Source: Corynebacterium appendicis CIP 107643 (GTDB lineage Bacteria; Actinomycetota; Actinomycetes; Mycobacteriales; Mycobacteriaceae). Taken from it: a stretch of DNA of 64,000 nucleotides. The position numbers and the translations under genes are program-made. The notes under the pieces were generated by a model. The model was given only the letters and a program-made list of their open reading frames with translations. It had not been told where the DNA came from and searched no databases. Positions 8,288 to 19,510 of this stretch are shown here, in pieces. How positions within the stretch are numbered: the stretch's first letter is position 1; each line of letters begins with the position of its first letter. The DNA is taken from the NCBI RefSeq assembly GCF_030408415.1, contig NZ_CP046976.1, positions 1,798,001 through 1,862,000 on the forward strand. The letters are read 5' to 3'.

Positions 8288-11025
8288 TACTTGGCCTCCG
8301 GCAGCGCGGCGAGGCGCGCGGTGACGCGCTCGACTTCTTCTTGCGCGACTTTCTGGCGTTCGCGAATCTTCTCTACGACCTCGGCGGGGGCCTTGGACAG
8401 GAAGGACTCGTTGCCGAGCTTCTTGCCGGTGTTGTCCAGCTCCTTCTCCGCTGCGGCGAGCTCCTTCTCGAGGCGTTTGCGCTCAGCCGCGACGTCGACG
8501 GTGCCCGAGGTGTCCAGGGCCGCGTCCAGCGTGGTTTCGGCAAGACGCACTTCAATGCTTGCCGACGCCCCGAAGTCCTCCCCCGGCACCTCCACCCTCG
8601 CGATGGAGCGGATCATGTCTTCCTGACCCGCGAGGTCTGCCTTGGCAAAGTCCAGGCGCGCCGGGACTTTCTGCGACGGCTTGACGCCCTGGTCGGAGCG
8701 GAAGCGGCGCAGCTCGGTGATCAGCGCAATGGCGTCGGTGATGCGGCGCTGGGCGACTTCGTCGACTTCTGCACCGCCATTGGTGTCTTCCGCGGTCGGC
8801 CACGGCGCGAGGCACAGAGAGTCCTTCTCCGTGAGTGCCTTCCACAGCACTTCGGTGACGAACGGCATGGTCGGGTACAGCAGGCGCAGGACCACGTCGA
8901 GGACGCGGCCGAGCACGATCTGGGTGTTGCGGCCCTTTTCGGAGACGCCGTCGCGCGGGATCTGGGTCTTGGCGATCTCGAGGTACCAGTCGCACAGCTC
9001 GTCCCACGCGAAGTGGTAGAGCTCTTCGTTGGCTTTGGAGAACTGGTAGTCGTCGAGAAGCTTATCGACGTGCCCCCTCACCGTTTCCAGCCTGTCCAGA
9101 ATCCAACGGTCTGCGTCGGTGAGCTCCTCGCGCGCTGGCAGCGGGCCGACAGCCGCGCCGTTCATCAGCGCGAACTTGGTGGCGTTGTAGAGCTTGGTGG
9201 CGAAGTTACGGGCGGCCGCTGCGTTGTCGTCGCCGATGGGCAGGTCGATGCCCGGGTTCGCGCCGCGGGCGAGCGCGAAGCGCAGTGCGTCTGCGCCGTA
9301 GTCACGCACCCAGTCCATCGGGTCAATGCCGTTGCCGAGCGACTTGGACATCTTCCGGCCCTTCTCGTCGCGGACGAGGCCGTGGAGGAAGATGTTCTTG
9401 AACGGTACTTCCGGCCGATCGTCCTGGCCTTGGCCCAGGACATCGGCTGTTTGAGTGCCGGCGAAGGTGCCGAACATCATCATGCGCGCAACCCAGAAGA
9501 AGAGGATGTCGTAGGCGGTGACCAGCACCGTCGTCGGGTAGAACTTCTCCAGCTCCGGGGTGGTGTCCGGCCAGCCCATCGTGGAGAACGGCCACAGGGC
9601 GGACGAGAACCAGGTGTCCAGGACGTCCGGGTCCTGCTCGTAGCCCTTGGGCGCTTCCTCATCTGGGCCGAGGCAGATGATGTCGCGCTCACCGTTTTCA
9701 TCCTCCGGGCCGTACCAGATCGGGATGCGGTGGCCCCACCACAGCTGGCGCGAAATGGTCCAGTCGTGCATGTTGTCCACCCAGTCGAAGTAACGCTTCT
9801 CCAGGGAATCCGGGTGGATGACGGTGTCGCCCTCGCGGACTGCTTCGCCGGACATGCGGGCCAGCTCGGAGACCTTCACGAACCACTGCAGGCTCAAGCG
9901 CGGCTCGATCGGCTCGCCGGTGCGCTCCGAGTGGCCGACGGAGTGGACGTACGGGCGGACCTCTTTGACTATGCGCCCCTGCTCCGCCAGAGCTTCGCGC
10001 ACCTTCACGCGGGCTTCCTCGCGGGTCAGGCCGTCAAACTCGGTGCCGGTGTCAGCGATGTGGCCGGTCTTGTCCATGATGATTGGCATGTCCAAGTCGT
10101 GGCGCAGGCCCATCTCGTAATCGTTCGGGTCGTGGGCCGGGGTGATCTTCACTGCACCGGTGCCCAGCTCCCGGTCGACGTAGTCGTCGGCGATGACCTT
10201 CAGCTTCAAGTCGTCGCGGAACGGGTGATCGAATTCCTGGCCGACGAGGTGCTGGTAGCGCTCGTCGTCCGGGTGGACGGCGATGGCGACATCTCCCAGC
10301 ATCGTCTCCACGCGGGTGGTGGCCACGACGAGGTGCGGCTCGTCGTCGTTGAGCGAACCGTAGCGGATGGAGACGAACTCGCCCTCGACATCCTTGTACA
10401 CGACCTCGATATCGGAGACGGCTGTCTCCAGCACCGGGGACCAGTTGACCAGGCGGTAATCCTGGTAGATCATCCCGGCGTCGAAAAGCTGCTTGAAAAT
10501 GGTGACGACCGCTCGGTTCAGCCCTTCGTCGAGTGTGAAGCGCTCCCGCGACCAGTCGACGGAATCGCCGATCGCGCGCATCTGCGACGTGATGGTGCCG
10601 CCGTACTTCTCTTTCCACTCCCACACGCGCGAGATGAATTCCTCGCGGCCGTAGTCGTAGCGGTCCTTGCCCTCGGTCTCCTTGAGCATGGCCTCGACCT
10701 TGGTCTGCGTGGCGATGCCCGCGTGGTCCATGCCCGGCAGCCACAGCACCTCGTAGCCCTGCATACGCTTGCGTCGCACCAGGGAATCCATCAGCGTGTG
10801 GTCCAGCGCGTGGCCCATGTGCAGCTGACCCGTCACATTGGGCGGGGGCAGCACGATCGAGTAGGCGGGCTTGTCCGACGACGGGTCGGCCGTGAAGTAG
10901 CCCTTGTCCACCCACTCTTCGTAGATCCCCTGCTCGAGGTCCTGAGGCTCCCAGCTCTTCGGCAGGGCGTCCGCCCTACTGACACCGATGAGCTGCTCGT
11001 TGTACGTCGCGCTAGATTCAGTCAC
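8287..11025 (-). CDS. valS: Valine--tRNA ligase
   Basis: This is a 912-residue class I aminoacyl-tRNA synthetase. The HIGH motif is HMGH at 69-72, the KMSKS motif is at 558-562, a large editing (CP1) domain lies between them, and a C-terminal coiled coil ([17 protein letters not shown]) is typical of ValRS. The GTG at 11025 is the start, because the open frame beyond it runs antisense to mdh. No good Shine-Dalgarno precedes it, and a TACACT-like -10 lies close by, so the transcript may be leaderless. It is the first gene of valS-folC-DUF4233. One 11-mer copy is inside, encoding VDKLL. Confidence 0.95.
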   Translation of the reverse strand: MTESSATYNEQLIGVSRADALPKSWEPQDLEQGIYEEWVDKGYFTADPSSDKPAYSIVLPPPNVTGQLHMGHALDHTLMDSLVRRKRMQGYEVLWLPGMDHAGIATQTKVEAMLKETEGKDRYDYGREEFISRVWEWKEKYGGTITSQMRAIGDSVDWSRERFTLDEGLNRAVVTIFKQLFDAGMIYQDYRLVNWSPVLETAVSDIEVVYKDVEGEFVSIRYGSLNDDEPHLVVATTRVETMLGDVAIAVHPDDERYQHLVGQEFDHPFRDDLKLKVIADDYVDRELGTGAVKITPAHDPNDYEMGLRHDLDMPIIMDKTGHIADTGTEFDGLTREEARVKVREALAEQGRIVKEVRPYVHSVGHSERTGEPIEPRLSLQWFVKVSELARMSGEAVREGDTVIHPDSLEKRYFDWVDNMHDWTISRQLWWGHRIPIWYGPEDENGERDIICLGPDEEAPKGYEQDPDVLDTWFSSALWPFSTMGWPDTTPELEKFYPTTVLVTAYDILFFWVARMMMFGTFAGTQTADVLGQGQDDRPEVPFKNIFLHGLVRDEKGRKMSKSLGNGIDPMDWVRDYGADALRFALARGANPGIDLPIGDDNAAAARNFATKLYNATKFALMNGAAVGPLPAREELTDADRWILDRLETVRGHVDKLLDDYQFSKANEELYHFAWDELCDWYLEIAKTQIPRDGVSEKGRNTQIVLGRVLDVVLRLLYPTMPFVTEVLWKALTEKDSLCLAPWPTAEDTNGGAEVDEVAQRRITDAIALITELRRFRSDQGVKPSQKVPARLDFAKADLAGQEDMIRSIARVEVPGEDFGASASIEVRLAETTLDAALDTSGTVDVAAERKRLEKELAAAEKELDNTGKKLGNESFLSKAPAEVVEKIRERQKVAQEEVERVTARLAALPEAK

Positions 11026-11068
11026 GGTTAAATAGTGTAGCCGTCGCGCCCAGCCGGCTTCGAGGGTG

Positions 11069-12157
<1,089 letters not shown>

Positions 12158-12293
12158 CTAGGCAATTTCCACATTCTGCGCCCACATTCTTCCGTTCATT
12201 CGGCACGGCCAACCCCATTTGGGCACGATGTTAAGGAGACGGCGGTCAATTTTGACGTCGCAAATAAATGAGGAAGTTTTCGAAGGAGACGCT

Positions 12294-13127
12294 GTGACGG
12301 AGTCCACGCATCCCGGCACCCGGTCCGGCGGCGGCGCGGCGGAGAACACCGACAAGGCCGATGCCGCCGACACCGCCGCACTGGACCGCGCCGTGGACAT
12401 TGCGCTGACCCACTTCGCACGGGAGGGGTACACCTCCACGAAGCTCGACACGATCGCGCGCGAGGCCGGCATGTCGAAGCGCATGCTGCACTACCACTTC
12501 GGCGACAAGCGCGAGCTGTACCGCCGCGCACTCACCCGCGCAGCATGGAGTTTCACCCCGCCGCAGGAATTCCTCGACCGCTCCTACGCGGTACCCGTGG
12601 AGGGCATCCGCCGCTTCGTGGACGTGTTGTACAACCGGATGATCCAGAACCCGGATTCCATCCAGCTCTTCCTGCGCGAGAACCTCGACCCGGTTCTAAG
12701 CCCGGAGGACGTCACCGCGACACGCAGCGATTCGGAGGTTCTCCTTCAGATCGAACGCCTGCTGCTCATGGGTCAGGACGCGGGCGCGTTCCGCCCGGGA
12801 ATTTCCGCAACTGACGTGGCAGTGCTGATCGCGTCGCTGACGTTCTTCCGCATCGGAAACCACGCCACGATGGATCAATTCGGCGGGATGAACATGCTCA
12901 GCCCCACGAACACGGAGGGCATGCGCCGCCTCACCATCGACGCGGTGCTGACGTTTTTGACGTCGAATATCCCCCACTCGGGCTACGAGTCCTACCTGAC
13001 GTTTTCCGCACCCGAGGTCGCAGAGCCCGCCGACGAGGACGAGCCCAGCGAGGGAGACTACATAGGCGAGACGCTTATCGACGACATCTACGACCCCAAC
13101 TACCCCGCCACCCCCTCCGGGGAATAG
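12294..13127 (+). CDS. TetR/AcrR family transcriptional regulator
   Basis: The 277-residue regulator has an N-terminal helix-turn-helix (TSTKLDTIAREAGMSKRMLHYHF) preceded by a 35-residue acidic/glycine-rich leader, and a C-terminal ligand domain ending in a long acidic tail. The GTG at 12294 is preferred because AAGGAGA lies 4-5 bases upstream; an in-frame ATG at 12219 is less likely. Ligand and target are unknown. It is divergent from mdh with about 230 bases between them, and convergent with clpX with only 9 bases between stops. The 11-mer occurs near its 3' end. Confidence 0.88.
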   Translation: MTESTHPGTRSGGGAAENTDKADAADTAALDRAVDIALTHFAREGYTSTKLDTIAREAGMSKRMLHYHFGDKRELYRRALTRAAWSFTPPQEFLDRSYAVPVEGIRRFVDVLYNRMIQNPDSIQLFLRENLDPVLSPEDVTATRSDSEVLLQIERLLLMGQDAGAFRPGISATDVAVLIASLTFFRIGNHATMDQFGGMNMLSPTNTEGMRRLTIDAVLTFLTSNIPHSGYESYLTFSAPEVAEPADEDEPSEGDYIGETLIDDIYDPNYPATPSGE

Positions 13128-13136
13128 CGCAGGGTC

Positions 13137-14408
13137 TTACGCGGACTTCTTGGACTTCCGCAGCACGTATTCCGGCTCGCTGCCGTTATCGATGACGCCG
13201 GCATCGACAACGACCTCTTCGACGTCGTCCCGGTCGGGCAGGTCGTACATGATGGGCACGAGCGTGTCCTCCATGATCGCGCGGAGTCCACGGGCACCTG
13301 TGCCGCGGTCGGCGGCTTTCTTCGCCACTGCGGACAATGCGTCATCGGTGAAGCGAAGCTCCGCCCCGTCCATCGAGAACAGCCTCTGGTACTGCTTCAC
13401 TAGGGAATTCTTCGGCTCGGTGAGCACGCGTACGAGGGATTCCTCGTCGAGATTCTCCACTGCCGCCACGATGGGCAGGCGGCCGATGAACTCCGGGATG
13501 AGACCGAATTTGACCAGGTCTTCGGGCTGCACTTGAGCGAGCATATTCTGCTCCTCGCGCTCGGTCGCGCTGTCTATCTCCGCGCCGAAGCCAATGCCCT
13601 TCTTGCCCACGCGTTCTGCGATGACCTTGTCCAGGCCCGCGAAAGCGCCGGCGACCACGAACAGGATATTGGTGGTGTCCACCTGGATGAACTCCTGGTT
13701 CGGGTGCTTGCGCCCGCCTTGCGGCGGAACGGACGCGACGGTGCCCTCCAGAATCTTCAGGAGCGCCTGCTGCACGCCCTCGCCTGAGACGTCGCGGGTG
13801 ATCGACGGGTTCTCCGATTTGCGGGAGATTTTGTCCACCTCGTCGACGTAGATGATTCCGTTCTGCGCGCGGTCCACGTCGAAGTCCGCGGCCTGGAGGA
13901 GTTTGAGCAGGATATTCTCCACGTCCTCGCCGACATAGCCGGCTTCGGTCAGGCTCGTCGCGTCCGCAATCGCGAACGGGACATTCAGCATGCGCGCCAA
14001 CGTCTGCGCCAGGTAGGTCTTGCCCGAACCGGTGGGGCCAAGCAACAGGATATTGGACTTGGCGATCTCGACGTCCTCGTCCTTCTTCCGCAGACTGCCC
14101 TTCTCGGTGCGCACACGCTTGTAGTGGTTGTACACCGCCACCGCAAGGGTGCGCTTGGCCGGGTCCTGCCCGATGACGTACTGGTCCAAAAACGCCGTGA
14201 TCTCGGATGGGCGCGGAAGCTTTCCTTCCTCACCGCTGTCCTGGGACTGGGAACCGGCGAGCTCTTCCTCGATGATCTCGTTACACAGCTCAATGCACTC
14301 GTCGCAGATGTACACGCCGCCGCCGGCGATGAGCTTGCGCACTTGCTTCTGGCTCTTGCCGCAGAAGGAGCACTTCAACAGGTCGGAACTGTCTTGCGTA
14401 ACTGCCAT
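13137..14408 (-). CDS. clpX: ATP-dependent Clp protease ATP-binding subunit ClpX
   Basis: This is a 423-residue AAA+ unfoldase. It has an N-terminal zinc-binding domain with Cys13, Cys16, Cys35 and Cys38, Walker A GPTGSGKT at 124-131, Walker [10 protein letters not shown] and C-terminal sensor motifs. ClpX selects substrates and feeds them to the ClpP1P2 peptidase, whose genes lie 1.7 kb away on the same strand. A stand-alone clpX is normal in actinobacteria. Its upstream region is shared with the divergent hydrolase and holds an inverted repeat at 14508-14524. Confidence 0.96.
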   Translation of the reverse strand: MAVTQDSSDLLKCSFCGKSQKQVRKLIAGGGVYICDECIELCNEIIEEELAGSQSQDSGEEGKLPRPSEITAFLDQYVIGQDPAKRTLAVAVYNHYKRVRTEKGSLRKKDEDVEIAKSNILLLGPTGSGKTYLAQTLARMLNVPFAIADATSLTEAGYVGEDVENILLKLLQAADFDVDRAQNGIIYVDEVDKISRKSENPSITRDVSGEGVQQALLKILEGTVASVPPQGGRKHPNQEFIQVDTTNILFVVAGAFAGLDKVIAERVGKKGIGFGAEIDSATEREEQNMLAQVQPEDLVKFGLIPEFIGRLPIVAAVENLDEESLVRVLTEPKNSLVKQYQRLFSMDGAELRFTDDALSAVAKKAADRGTGARGLRAIMEDTLVPIMYDLPDRDDVEEVVVDAGVIDNGSEPEYVLRKSKKSA

Positions 14409-14507
14409 GGGGTGTTCTACTTCTCGCTTTTCACGTCTTCTCGTCGGTTCAGGATCGTGCTGTGAACCCCAACGCTACCTGGTGGGGTGAACATTCCCGA
14501 TGCGGCC

Positions 14508-14524
14508 GTTCGAACCACTCGAAC
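14508..14524. promoter_or_regulatory. Inverted repeat between clpX and hydrolase
   Basis: GTTCGA and TCGAAC are separated by five bases in the divergent intergenic region. The dyad is perfect. The half-site order is opposite to the actinobacterial SOS box, so I do not call it a LexA site. The binding factor is unknown. Confidence 0.35.
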
Positions 14525-14630
14525 ACAGCCGCGTACTTCTCCCCACCACTATTTCAGATGGCCCCCACGCTCGGTGGGAGGCCCCGCTGGGCTCCTGCGG
14601 GCGGAGTGTTTTTTGGGAACAATGAAAGGC

Positions 14631-15404
14631 ATGACCACACTGCATTCCATCGTATCCGGCAATGAATCCAGCGAGAAAACCGTCGTCCTCCTGCCGTCCA
14701 TCGGCACCACGCACGAGGCGTGGGAGCCGCAGCTTCCCGCATTGGAGGACACCTACCGCGTCGTGCGCATCGATCACCGCGGCCACGGCGGATCCCCCAC
14801 CCCTGCCGTCGATCTCGGCATGACGAGCGTCGACGACCTCGCCCAGGATGTCCTGGAGACCCTGAATTCCCTCGGGATCGAGCGCTGCACCGTCGTCGGG
14901 CTGTCCATGGGCGGCGCGGTCGCGCAGTACTTGGCAGCGACCTCCGACCGCATCGAACGCGCCGTCTTCGCCTCCACGGCGACATTCCTCGGCGGCGCCG
15001 GCAAGTGGCAGGAACGCTCCGACACGGCCCGCACCAGCGGCATGGATTCCATCGTGGACCCGACCGTGGACAACTGGTTCACGGAAGGGTTCAAGGAACG
15101 GGAAGCCGCTGTCGTCGATAAGTTCAAGGCGATGGTGGGCTCCGTCGACCCGGAGGCGTACGCGCAATGCGGCGATGCCCTGGCGAAATGGGGCTTCGAC
15201 GAGCGCCTGCAGGAGATCACCGTGCCCGTGCTGACGATCGCGGGCGCCGATGACCCCTCCACCGGCCCGAAGCAGCTCCAGGAGATCGCCGCGGGCGTGA
15301 CCGGCGAGGCCGAATGCGTCGTCATCGATGACGCCTCCCACCAAGTTGGAACCGAGCAGCCCGACAAATTCAACGAGGCGTTGCTGGCTTTCCTGGAAAA
15401 GTAG
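14631..15404 (+). CDS. Alpha/beta hydrolase (3-oxoadipate enol-lactonase-like)
   Basis: The 257-residue alpha/beta hydrolase has its nucleophile elbow at GLSMGG (Ser92), an oxyanion region near LPSIGTTHEAW, the RIDHRGHGGS motif typical of the PcaD/bromoperoxidase-like group, an acidic residue in TIAGADDPSTG and a C-terminal histidine in DASHQVGTEQPD. Nothing else in the neighbourhood belongs to a beta-ketoadipate pathway, so a general esterase or lactonase is as likely as PcaD. ATG codons at 14622 and 14631 are both possible and neither has an ideal ribosome-binding site. Confidence 0.85.
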   Translation: MTTLHSIVSGNESSEKTVVLLPSIGTTHEAWEPQLPALEDTYRVVRIDHRGHGGSPTPAVDLGMTSVDDLAQDVLETLNSLGIERCTVVGLSMGGAVAQYLAATSDRIERAVFASTATFLGGAGKWQERSDTARTSGMDSIVDPTVDNWFTEGFKEREAAVVDKFKAMVGSVDPEAYAQCGDALAKWGFDERLQEITVPVLTIAGADDPSTGPKQLQEIAAGVTGEAECVVIDDASHQVGTEQPDKFNEALLAFLEK

Positions 15405-15480
15405 TGGTCGGAGGGCTGGTTCAGGTAAGGCGCTAAGGTATGCGGTAAGCGACATTCGACACGACAAGGACCCTCACACC

Positions 15481-16002
15481 ATGACTACCCGCCGACTCAC
15501 CGCCGCATTCTTCGCGCTCACTCTCCCGTTGGCTGTCGCCGCCTGCGGCACCGACGATGAGAAGCTCGCCGAACCGGACCTGACCTCCGCGCCGGAGACC
15601 TCTTCTGCCGCGGAGGAAAGCGAGAAGGAGGAGACCAGCGAGCGCTCATCGACCACTGTGTCCACCATTTACGAGACTGAGGACGAAGAGGCGGATGCTG
15701 AAGACAAGGGCGACAAGGAAGCTGGCGCGGGAGCCGGATCTGACAAGGGGCCGTGCGAGTGGAAGACGGTGGAAGAAGGCGAGGTCGGCGAGGAAGTCTC
15801 TGACTACTGTGATGGCCGCTTTGCAAGCGTGGGCATCTACGCCACGGACGCCTCCGCGTACATGTTCTGGAACGGTAAGGAATGGGAGGCCATTGAGTCA
15901 GCTGGTCAGACCTACACCGGCTTCAAGTGTTACGACGAAGCGCATCTAGAAGAGCTTGGCGTTCCTGCTGAGCTCAAAGAGCTGATGATCATCTGCGACT
16001 AG
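15481..16002 (+). CDS. Putative lipoprotein
   Basis: The 173-residue protein begins with a lipoprotein signal peptide: a short basic start, a hydrophobic core and the lipobox VAAC. A long acidic Glu/Asp/Ser-rich linker follows, then a C-terminal domain with paired cysteines (GPCEWKTV, DYCDGRF, FKCYDEAH and a terminal IICD). That suggests a small disulfide-stabilised domain outside the membrane. I recognise no family. AAGGA lies about ten bases before the ATG. A terminator hairpin separates it from the convergent clpP2. Confidence 0.78.
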   Translation: MTTRRLTAAFFALTLPLAVAACGTDDEKLAEPDLTSAPETSSAAEESEKEETSERSSTTVSTIYETEDEEADAEDKGDKEAGAGAGSDKGPCEWKTVEEGEVGEEVSDYCDGRFASVGIYATDASAYMFWNGKEWEAIESAGQTYTGFKCYDEAHLEELGVPAELKELMIICD

Positions 16003-16019
16003 CCGCCGGAAACGCGATA

Positions 16020-16051
16020 CCCCGCCGCATCCCGGGAGGGATGGGGCGGGG
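16020..16051. terminator. Bidirectional hairpin terminator between lipoprotein gene and clpP2
   Basis: CCCCGCCGCATCCC and GGGATGGGGCGGGG form a 14-base stem with one mismatch and a short loop, between two convergent genes. The dispersed 11-mer abuts its right side. Confidence 0.6.
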
Positions 16052-16062
16052 CGTCGATAAGC
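16052..16062 (+). repeat. CGTCGATAAGC 11-mer, intergenic copy
   Basis: An exact copy in plus orientation lies between the terminator hairpin and the clpP2 stop codon. Confidence 0.7.
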
Positions 16063-16071
16063 GAATGCTTT

Positions 16072-16692
16072 TTAGGCGTTCAGCTTGCGGTAGTCGAAGA
16101 CCTGGTCGATGATGCCGTATTCGACAGCCTCTTCGGCGGTGAGGATCTTGTCGCGGTCGGTGTCGATGCGGACCTGCTCGGAGGTGCGGCCGGAGTGTCG
16201 CGCGAGCGTATCCTCCATGAGGCGGCGCATGCGCTCGATCTCCTTGGCCTGAATCTCGAGGTCGGACACCTGGCCCTGGGTGCCCTGGGTGGCAGGCTGG
16301 TGGATGAGCACGCGGGAGTTCGGCAGCGCGGCGCGCTTACCCGGCGCACCCGCTGCGAGAATGACCGCAGCGGCGGACGCGGCCTGGCCGAGGCACACGG
16401 TCTGGACATCGGGGCGGACGTACTGCATCGTGTCGTAAATCGCCATCAGCGAGGTGAACGAACCTCCCGGCGAGTTGATGTACATCGTGATGTCGCGATC
16501 CGGGTCCTGGGACTCCAGCACGAGCAGCTGCGCCATGATGTCGTTCGCGGACGTGTCGTCGACCTGGGTGCCCAGGAAGATGATGCGCTCCTCGAACAGC
16601 TTCGAGTACGGGTTGGTCTCCTTCGTGCCGAACGACGACTGCTCGATGAAGCTCGGCAGGACGTAACGGGAGTTGGGCATCTGGAAAGACAT
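16072..16692 (-). CDS. clpP2: ATP-dependent Clp protease proteolytic subunit 2
   Basis: This is a 206-residue ClpP serine protease subunit. The catalytic residues are Ser106 (LGQAASAAA) and His131 (LIHQPA), with the aspartate in DTDRDK. The N-terminal segment is longer than in clpP1, as usual for the actinobacterial second subunit. ClpP1 and ClpP2 form a mixed double-ring tetradecamer that works with ClpX or ClpC. It is read after clpP1 with a 33-base gap, as one operon. The family in actinobacteria is normally essential. Confidence 0.96.
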   Translation of the reverse strand: MSFQMPNSRYVLPSFIEQSSFGTKETNPYSKLFEERIIFLGTQVDDTSANDIMAQLLVLESQDPDRDITMYINSPGGSFTSLMAIYDTMQYVRPDVQTVCLGQAASAAAVILAAGAPGKRAALPNSRVLIHQPATQGTQGQVSDLEIQAKEIERMRRLMEDTLARHSGRTSEQVRIDTDRDKILTAEEAVEYGIIDQVFDYRKLNA

Positions 16693-16725
16693 AGTGTTTA
16701 TCTCCTCTGTGTGTAGCTCTGCCGG

Positions 16726-17307
16726 TTAGTTGCTGATCGTGCCCTGGGCGCTGGAAATCACGTGGTCCACGATGCCGTACTCCTTCGCCTCCTGGGCGTT
16801 GAACCAGCGGTCGCGGTCCGAATCCTTGGTGATCTGCTCGAAGGTCTGGCCGGTGTGCTCCGCGATGAGCTCCGCCATCTCGCGCTTCGTCTGCGCGAAC
16901 TGCTCAGCCTGGATCGCGATGTCCGCCGCAGTACCGCCCACGCCAGCCGACGGCTGGTGCATCATGATTCGCGCGTGCGGCAGAGCGAAACGCTTGCCCT
17001 TCGTGCCGCCGGACAGCAGGAACTGGCCCATCGACGCAGCCAAGCCCATGCCGTAGGTGGCGATGTCGCACGGGGAGTACTTCATCGTGTCGTAAATCGC
17101 CATGCCAGCCGTCACTGAGCCACCCGGCGAGTTGATGTACAGCGAGATGTCGCGGTTTGGGTCCTCCGCGGACAGCAGCAGGATCTGTGCGCACAGCTTA
17201 TTCGCGATCTCGTCGTCCACCTGCTGGCCCAAGAAAATGATGCGCTCGCGCAGCAGACGCTCGTATACCGAGTCGCCCAAATTCATGCCGGTTGCCGGAG
17301 AAGTCAT
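16726..17307 (-). CDS. clpP1: ATP-dependent Clp protease proteolytic subunit 1
   Basis: This 193-residue ClpP subunit has catalytic Ser92 (GLAASMGQ) and His117 (RIMMHQPS) and the usual YINSPGG segment. The ATG at 17307 follows AAAAGGAG at proper spacing; upstream in-frame ATGs lack this. It is the first gene of clpP1-clpP2. A sequence matching the ClgR operator consensus lies about 90-105 bases upstream of the ATG, so stress-responsive activation by ClgR is expected from C. glutamicum work. Confidence 0.96.
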   Translation of the reverse strand: MTSPATGMNLGDSVYERLLRERIIFLGQQVDDEIANKLCAQILLLSAEDPNRDISLYINSPGGSVTAGMAIYDTMKYSPCDIATYGMGLAASMGQFLLSGGTKGKRFALPHARIMMHQPSAGVGGTAADIAIQAEQFAQTKREMAELIAEHTGQTFEQITKDSDRDRWFNAQEAKEYGIVDHVISSAQGTISN

Positions 17308-17393
17308 CGATGTGCTCCTTTTAGTCATTTCAATCATCGTTTCTCGCCTACGATAACGCCCCACCCTAGTTGCGGATTCCGCCCGCGGGGCCG

Positions 17394-17411
17394 TGTTCGC
17401 TGACAGCGTAG
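17394..17411 (-). promoter_or_regulatory. ClgR operator upstream of clpP1P2
   Basis: The sequence TGTTCGCTGACAGCGTAG fits the published corynebacterial ClgR consensus WNNWCGCYNANRGCGWWS at all defined positions. It lies in the clpP1 upstream region. ClgR is known to activate clpP1P2 in C. glutamicum. The match is seen directly; binding in this organism is inferred. Confidence 0.7.
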
Positions 17412-17457
17412 AGGGGCACGCTTTGCTAATCGACGTTCCCCCGACGCGGCAGCGAAG

Positions 17458-17497
17458 AACCTCCCGGCCGGCGACGAATTCACACGGCTGGGAGGTT
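17458..17497 (-). terminator. Hairpin terminator downstream of tig
   Basis: AACCTCCCGGCCG and CGGCTGGGAGGTT pair with one mismatch around a 14-base loop, 13 bases past the tig stop on the minus strand. Confidence 0.55.
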
Positions 17498-17509
17498 CAG
17501 AGAAGGGTC

Positions 17510-18916
17510 TTACTTGTCGTCTTCGGTTTCAGACTCGGTCGCGGCGTCGGCAACAGCCTTGTCGGCGGCCTCAGCCTCAGCGACCTTGTCCTCGTCGATC
17601 TCGCCGAAGTACTCGTTCGGGTCGATGGAGTCGCCCTCGTCGTCCTTGACGGTGGTGCGGGAGATCGCGGCGGCGAGAGCCTTGCCGCGGCGGACATCGG
17701 CGAACAGGTTAGCTACCTGGCCGGACTGCTGCAGCTGCATGATGAACTGGTTCGGGTCCATGCCGTAGGACTGCGCGGTGAACAGGATGTGGTCGGTGAG
17801 CTCCTGCTGGGAGACTTCCGGCTCTTCCAGGTCGGCGACGGCGTCGAGGAACAGCTGGGTGCGGACGGACTCCTCAGCCTGCTCACGAGATTCCTTGTCG
17901 AATTCCTCGCGGGTGGTGCCCTGCGCCTCAAGCATCTGGGCGAACGCGTTCTCGTCGTGGGCCATCTGGCCCAAAATCTGGTGGAGCTGGTTGTGGACCT
18001 GCTCGTCGACAACTGCCTGCGGCAGCTCGAACTTCGTTTGCTCGAGGGCGGCCTTGAGAACCTCGTCGCGGATGTCGGCGGCCTGCTGGGCCTTCTTGTT
18101 CTCCTCGAGCTGGTTCTTGGTGGACTCGCGGAGCTCCTCGACGGTGTCGAACTCGGACGCCATCTGGACGAATTCCTCGTCGAGTTCCGGCAGCTTGCGC
18201 TCCTTGGACTGCTGGACGGTGACCTTGATGGTGGCCTCCTCGCCCTTGTGCTCGCCGAATTGGATCTCGGAGGTGAACTCTGCTTCCTCGCCGGTCTTGA
18301 GTCCCTTGATGGCCTTGTCCAGACCCTCGATGAGGTCGTCGCGGCCGATCTCGTAAGTGATGCCCTCGGTGGAGGCCTCCTCGATCTTCTCGCCGTCGAT
18401 GATGGCTTCGAGATCGATGATCGCGAAGTCGCCCTTCTTCAACTTGCGGCGGGTGTCCTTGAGCTCGCCGAAGCGGGCGCGCAGGTTGTCCAGCTCTTCG
18501 TCGATGGCTTCGTCGTCGATCTTCAGGGCCGGCACCTCGACGGAGATTGTGGAGAAGTCCGGGACCTCGATTTCAGGACGGATGTCAACCTCAGCGGTGA
18601 ACTCGACAAAGTCGTTGTCCTCGATCTTGGTGATGTCGATCTCCGGTTGGCCAATGACCTTCAGGTCGTTCTCGGTCACAGCGGTCTCGTAACGGGTCGG
18701 CAGCATGTCGTTGACGACCTGCTCGAGAATGGGGCCGCGGCCGAAGCGGGCGTCGATAAGCTGGCGCGGTGCCTTGCCGCGGCGGAAACCCGGGATGTTG
18801 ACCTGCTGTGCGATGGCCTTGTACGCTTGGTCGATTTCCGGGCCGAGCTCGTCGAACGGAACGGTCACGGTCAGCTTCGCGCGAGTGTCGCTGAGCTTGT
18901 CCACGGAAGTCTTCAC
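17510..18916 (-). CDS. tig: Trigger factor (ribosome-associated chaperone/PPIase)
   Basis: The 468-residue protein has the three trigger-factor regions: an N-terminal ribosome-binding domain (signature [13 protein letters not shown]), a central FKBP-type prolyl isomerase domain, and a long helical C-terminal substrate domain ending in an acidic tail. It binds nascent chains at the ribosome exit. The GTG start at 18916 has AGGAGAG upstream; the frame extends further but into the tRNA-Pro gene. The order tig, clpP1, clpP2 on one strand with clpX nearby is a classic bacterial arrangement. One 11-mer copy lies in the ribosome-binding region, encoding QLIDA. Confidence 0.95.
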   Translation of the reverse strand: MKTSVDKLSDTRAKLTVTVPFDELGPEIDQAYKAIAQQVNIPGFRRGKAPRQLIDARFGRGPILEQVVNDMLPTRYETAVTENDLKVIGQPEIDITKIEDNDFVEFTAEVDIRPEIEVPDFSTISVEVPALKIDDEAIDEELDNLRARFGELKDTRRKLKKGDFAIIDLEAIIDGEKIEEASTEGITYEIGRDDLIEGLDKAIKGLKTGEEAEFTSEIQFGEHKGEEATIKVTVQQSKERKLPELDEEFVQMASEFDTVEELRESTKNQLEENKKAQQAADIRDEVLKAALEQTKFELPQAVVDEQVHNQLHQILGQMAHDENAFAQMLEAQGTTREEFDKESREQAEESVRTQLFLDAVADLEEPEVSQQELTDHILFTAQSYGMDPNQFIMQLQQSGQVANLFADVRRGKALAAAISRTTVKDDEGDSIDPNEYFGEIDEDKVAEAEAADKAVADAATESETEDDK

Positions 18917-18989
18917 GGAAATTCTCTCCTGGCTAGTTTTGCGGATTCGTTCAAAGTTTTCGGGGAGCCGCCCTGTTCGGCGCTCCTTG

Positions 18990-19063
18990 TCGGGGCGACA
19001 GGATTTGAACCTGCGACCCCCTGCTCCCAAAGCAGGTGCGCTACCAAACTGCGCCACGCCCCG
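18990..19063 (-). tRNA. tRNA-Pro (anticodon TGG)
   Basis: A 74-base cloverleaf on the minus strand has acceptor arms CGGGGCG/CGCCCCG, anticodon loop TTTGGGA (anticodon TGG), the T-loop GGTTCAAATCC and discriminator A. No CCA is encoded. Confidence 0.95.
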
Positions 19064-19210
19064 TTGGTCGTTGCAAGCCCCGGCCGGTGACCGGCGCTAG
19101 CTCACGGGAGATGATTCTAGCGTGAGCCGAAAAACCGCCGTTTCATTGGGGGCCGGGTTATTGCGGTCCACATGTTTCCAGGATGCCTGCGGGACGCAAA
19201 GAAGCGGCAT

Positions 19211-19221
19211 GCTTATCGACG
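19211..19221 (-). repeat. CGTCGATAAGC 11-mer, intergenic copy
   Basis: An exact copy in minus orientation lies between the tRNA-Pro and tRNA-Gly genes, in a stretch without any gene. Confidence 0.7.
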
Positions 19222-19294
19222 CCTCCCTGCCACGCGTTCTGGGCTAAGTAGCGAAAAGCCGGCCCCGCATTAGGCGGCGACCGGCCGAAAGTGG

Positions 19295-19366
19295 AGGGAA
19301 TGACGGGAATCGAACCCGCGTCTTCAGCTTGGAAGGCTGAGGTATTAGCCACTATACGACATTCCC
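19295..19366 (-). tRNA. tRNA-Gly (anticodon TCC)
   Basis: The 72-base cloverleaf has acceptor stem GGGAATG/CATTCCC, anticodon loop with TCC flanked by a CAGCC/GGCTG stem, and T-loop GGTTCGATTCC. Confidence 0.95.
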
Positions 19367-19510
19367 ACGTGCGTAAACGTGTGTGAATACGCGCGGGGTC
19401 GAGTGTATCCCACCGCACGGTTCACTCCAAAAAGACTCAGCTAAAGCGTTCCGGAGGGAATGCTGGAGACTCAGTTATCGTTGGAGAAAGCAGCTACGGA
19501 AAGGATCGAC

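Noticed and set aside
6941-8626. 561-codon open frame opposite folC
   Set aside because: FolC on the other strand has Mur-ligase motifs; the antisense frame has none.
8341-11031. 896-codon open frame opposite valS
   Set aside because: The minus strand encodes a complete ValRS with HIGH and KMSKS motifs, so this is a shadow.
14508-14524. LexA (SOS) box before clpX
   Set aside because: Half-sites are GTTCGA...TCGAAC, the reverse order of the actinobacterial SOS box, and the neighbours are not SOS genes.
17393-19090. 565-codon open frame opposite tig
   Set aside because: It runs through a tRNA gene and opposite trigger factor and has no recognisable domain.
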